Shown in pieces: positions 33,348 to 34,219 of a DNA stretch of 34,219 nt. Made by a program: the position numbers and the translations under genes. Below the pieces are notes generated by a model. The model was not told where the DNA came from. It made no database searches and was given only the letters and a program-made list of their open reading frames with translations. This stretch comes from Cytophagales bacterium (lineage in GTDB: Bacteria > Bacteroidota > Bacteroidia > Cytophagales > Cyclobacteriaceae). Location: assembly GCA_016124425.1 (NCBI GenBank), contig WGNT01000144.1, positions 1 through 34,219 of the forward strand, written 5' to 3'. The stretch's first letter is position 1. Every line of letters begins with the position of its first letter.

Positions 33348-34219
33348 TTATACGTTGAATCGAAAATGCATAATATCACCGTCTTTGACTACATATTCCT
33401 TGCCTTCGATTGCTATTTTTCCATTTTCTCTACATGAAGCCTCGGTTTTTAGCTGTTCATAATCGGATAGCTTTATCACCTCTGCTTTTATAAATCCCTT
33501 TTCAAAATCAGAGTGGATGACGCCGGCAGCGGCTGGGGCTTTCCATCCCTGCTTAATTGTCCAAGCACGAACCTCCTGTTCCCCTGCAGTAAAATAGGTA
33601 ATTAAAGCCAATAATTTGTATGCTGCAGAGATGAGTCGGTTTAGGCCGCTTTCCTCCAAACCATACTCCGATAGAAAGAGCTGCTTCTCTTCTTCCTCTT
33701 CGAATTCTGCAATCTGTGATTCAAGCGCTGCACAGAGGATAACTACTTCTGCATGTTCCTCTTTGACAGCTTCAGTCAGCTGGTCCACGTGTTTGTTTCC
33801 GGAGAGAATGTCGTCCTCCGACACATTGGCCACGTAAAGTACAGGTTTGATCGTAAGGAGGTGTAAGTCTTTTACTGCCTCTAAGTCTTCCTGATCTACT
33901 TCAACCGAGCGTGCGTTTTTTCCAGCCTCCAGTGCTTCCTTAAAAACCTGCAGGGTTTCAAGCGTTTTTCTGGCTTTAGCGTCACCTGATTTAGCTATTT
34001 TTTCATTCTTTTGGATTTTTTTGTCAATAGACTCCAAATCCTTTAGCTGAAGCTCTGTGTCTATTACTTCTTTGTCGAAAACCGGGTCAACTCCTCCCGC
34101 CACATGCACCACATTGTCATCTTCAAAGCAACGAACTACGTGAATCACCGCATCCACTTCGCGGATGTTCCCCAAAAATTTATTGCCAAGTCCCTCTCCT
34201 TTGCTAGCACCTTTTACCA
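33348..34219 (-). CDS. ychF: YchF GTPase/ATPase, 5' end truncated by the window edge
   Basis: The reading frame continues past the window end, with KGASKGEGLGNKFLG seen before NIREVDAVIHVVRCFED. Only about 290 residues of the C-terminal part are visible. Following the Obg-family G domain remnant is a coiled-coil stretch (LQLKDLESIDKKIQKNEKIAK), the G4-like LLTIKPVLYVANVSE with NVSE (YchF has a NxxE in place of NKxD, favouring ATP), then the TGS domain ending in HFRFNV. It is a conserved ribosome-associated ATPase/GTPase. It ends about 110 bases from the divergent-side Cas6-like gene; both read on the minus strand. No terminator is clear between them, so they may be one transcript, though a candidate promoter lies between. 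Confidence 0.94.
   Translation of the reverse strand, partial: VKGASKGEGLGNKFLGNIREVDAVIHVVRCFEDDNVVHVAGGVDPVFDKEVIDTELQLKDLESIDKKIQKNEKIAKSGDAKARKTLETLQVFKEALEAGKNARSVEVDQEDLEAVKDLHLLTIKPVLYVANVSEDDILSGNKHVDQLTEAVKEEHAEVVILCAALESQIAEFEEEEEKQLFLSEYGLEESGLNRLISAAYKLLALITYFTAGEQEVRAWTIKQGWKAPAAAGVIHSDFEKGFIKAEVIKLSDYEQLKTEASCRENGKIAIEGKEYVVKDGDIMHFRFNV

Overview
The window looks like chromosomal DNA of a Bacteroidetes bacterium, most likely order Cytophagales (Cyclobacteriaceae-like). Reasons: moderate-to-low GC; start codons without clear Shine-Dalgarno sequences; several promoter matches to the Bacteroidetes -7 element TAnnTTTG; many lipoproteins with relaxed lipoboxes; a reg_prop/Y_Y_Y sensor kinase; a DUF1080 plus Gfo/Idh/MocA pair; and a DUF2805 plus photolyase pair. 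The species assignment is inference.

Layout. 1-145: 3' end of a 5S rRNA gene and the rrn terminator. 363-2332: secreted sugar oxidoreductase and DUF1080 lipoprotein, closed by a terminator. 2717-5867: acyltransferase, then the overlapping aguB-aguA pair that converts agmatine to putrescine. 5882-7683: divergent DUF2805 and cryptochrome/photolyase genes. 7701-9585 (minus): a PglC-type sugar transferase and a DegT-type sugar aminotransferase, separated by a 7-bp tandem repeat. 9752-11734: two membrane-anchored alpha/beta hydrolases. 11758-19430 (minus): five genes for exported proteins (DUF1592 diheme-type cytochrome, DUF1552 protein, membrane cytochrome with C-terminal leucine-rich region, PhoPQ-related hydrolase, unknown secreted protein), probably one operon. 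19655-20536 (minus): sucD with its own promoter and terminator. 20667-27628: two sensor kinases, an ABC ATPase, a His-rich FtsX-type permease and a DUF3299-like secreted protein, closely spaced and ending in a strong terminator. 27783-28613 (minus): class IV aminotransferase. 28718-31255: helical lipoprotein; a minus-strand HemJ, SCO and cytochrome c respiratory cluster; a small membrane-anchored protein. 31279-32280: meaB. 32339-33238 (minus): a Cas6-like endoribonuclease with no other cas gene and no CRISPR array in the window. 33348-34219 (minus): ychF, cut by the window end.

Most coherent working units: (1) AguA/AguB polyamine synthesis; (2) the exported DUF1592/DUF1552/cytochrome/PhoPQ-related operon, which suggests an undescribed extracytoplasmic redox or hydrolytic system; (3) the sensor-kinase plus ABC-DUF3299 operon, which resembles zinc-responsive ABC-DUF3299 loci of gammaproteobacteria; (4) the SCO/cytochrome c/HemJ group, tied to cytochrome oxidase and haem. 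The strongest candidates for follow-up are the orphan Cas6, unit 3 and unit 2.
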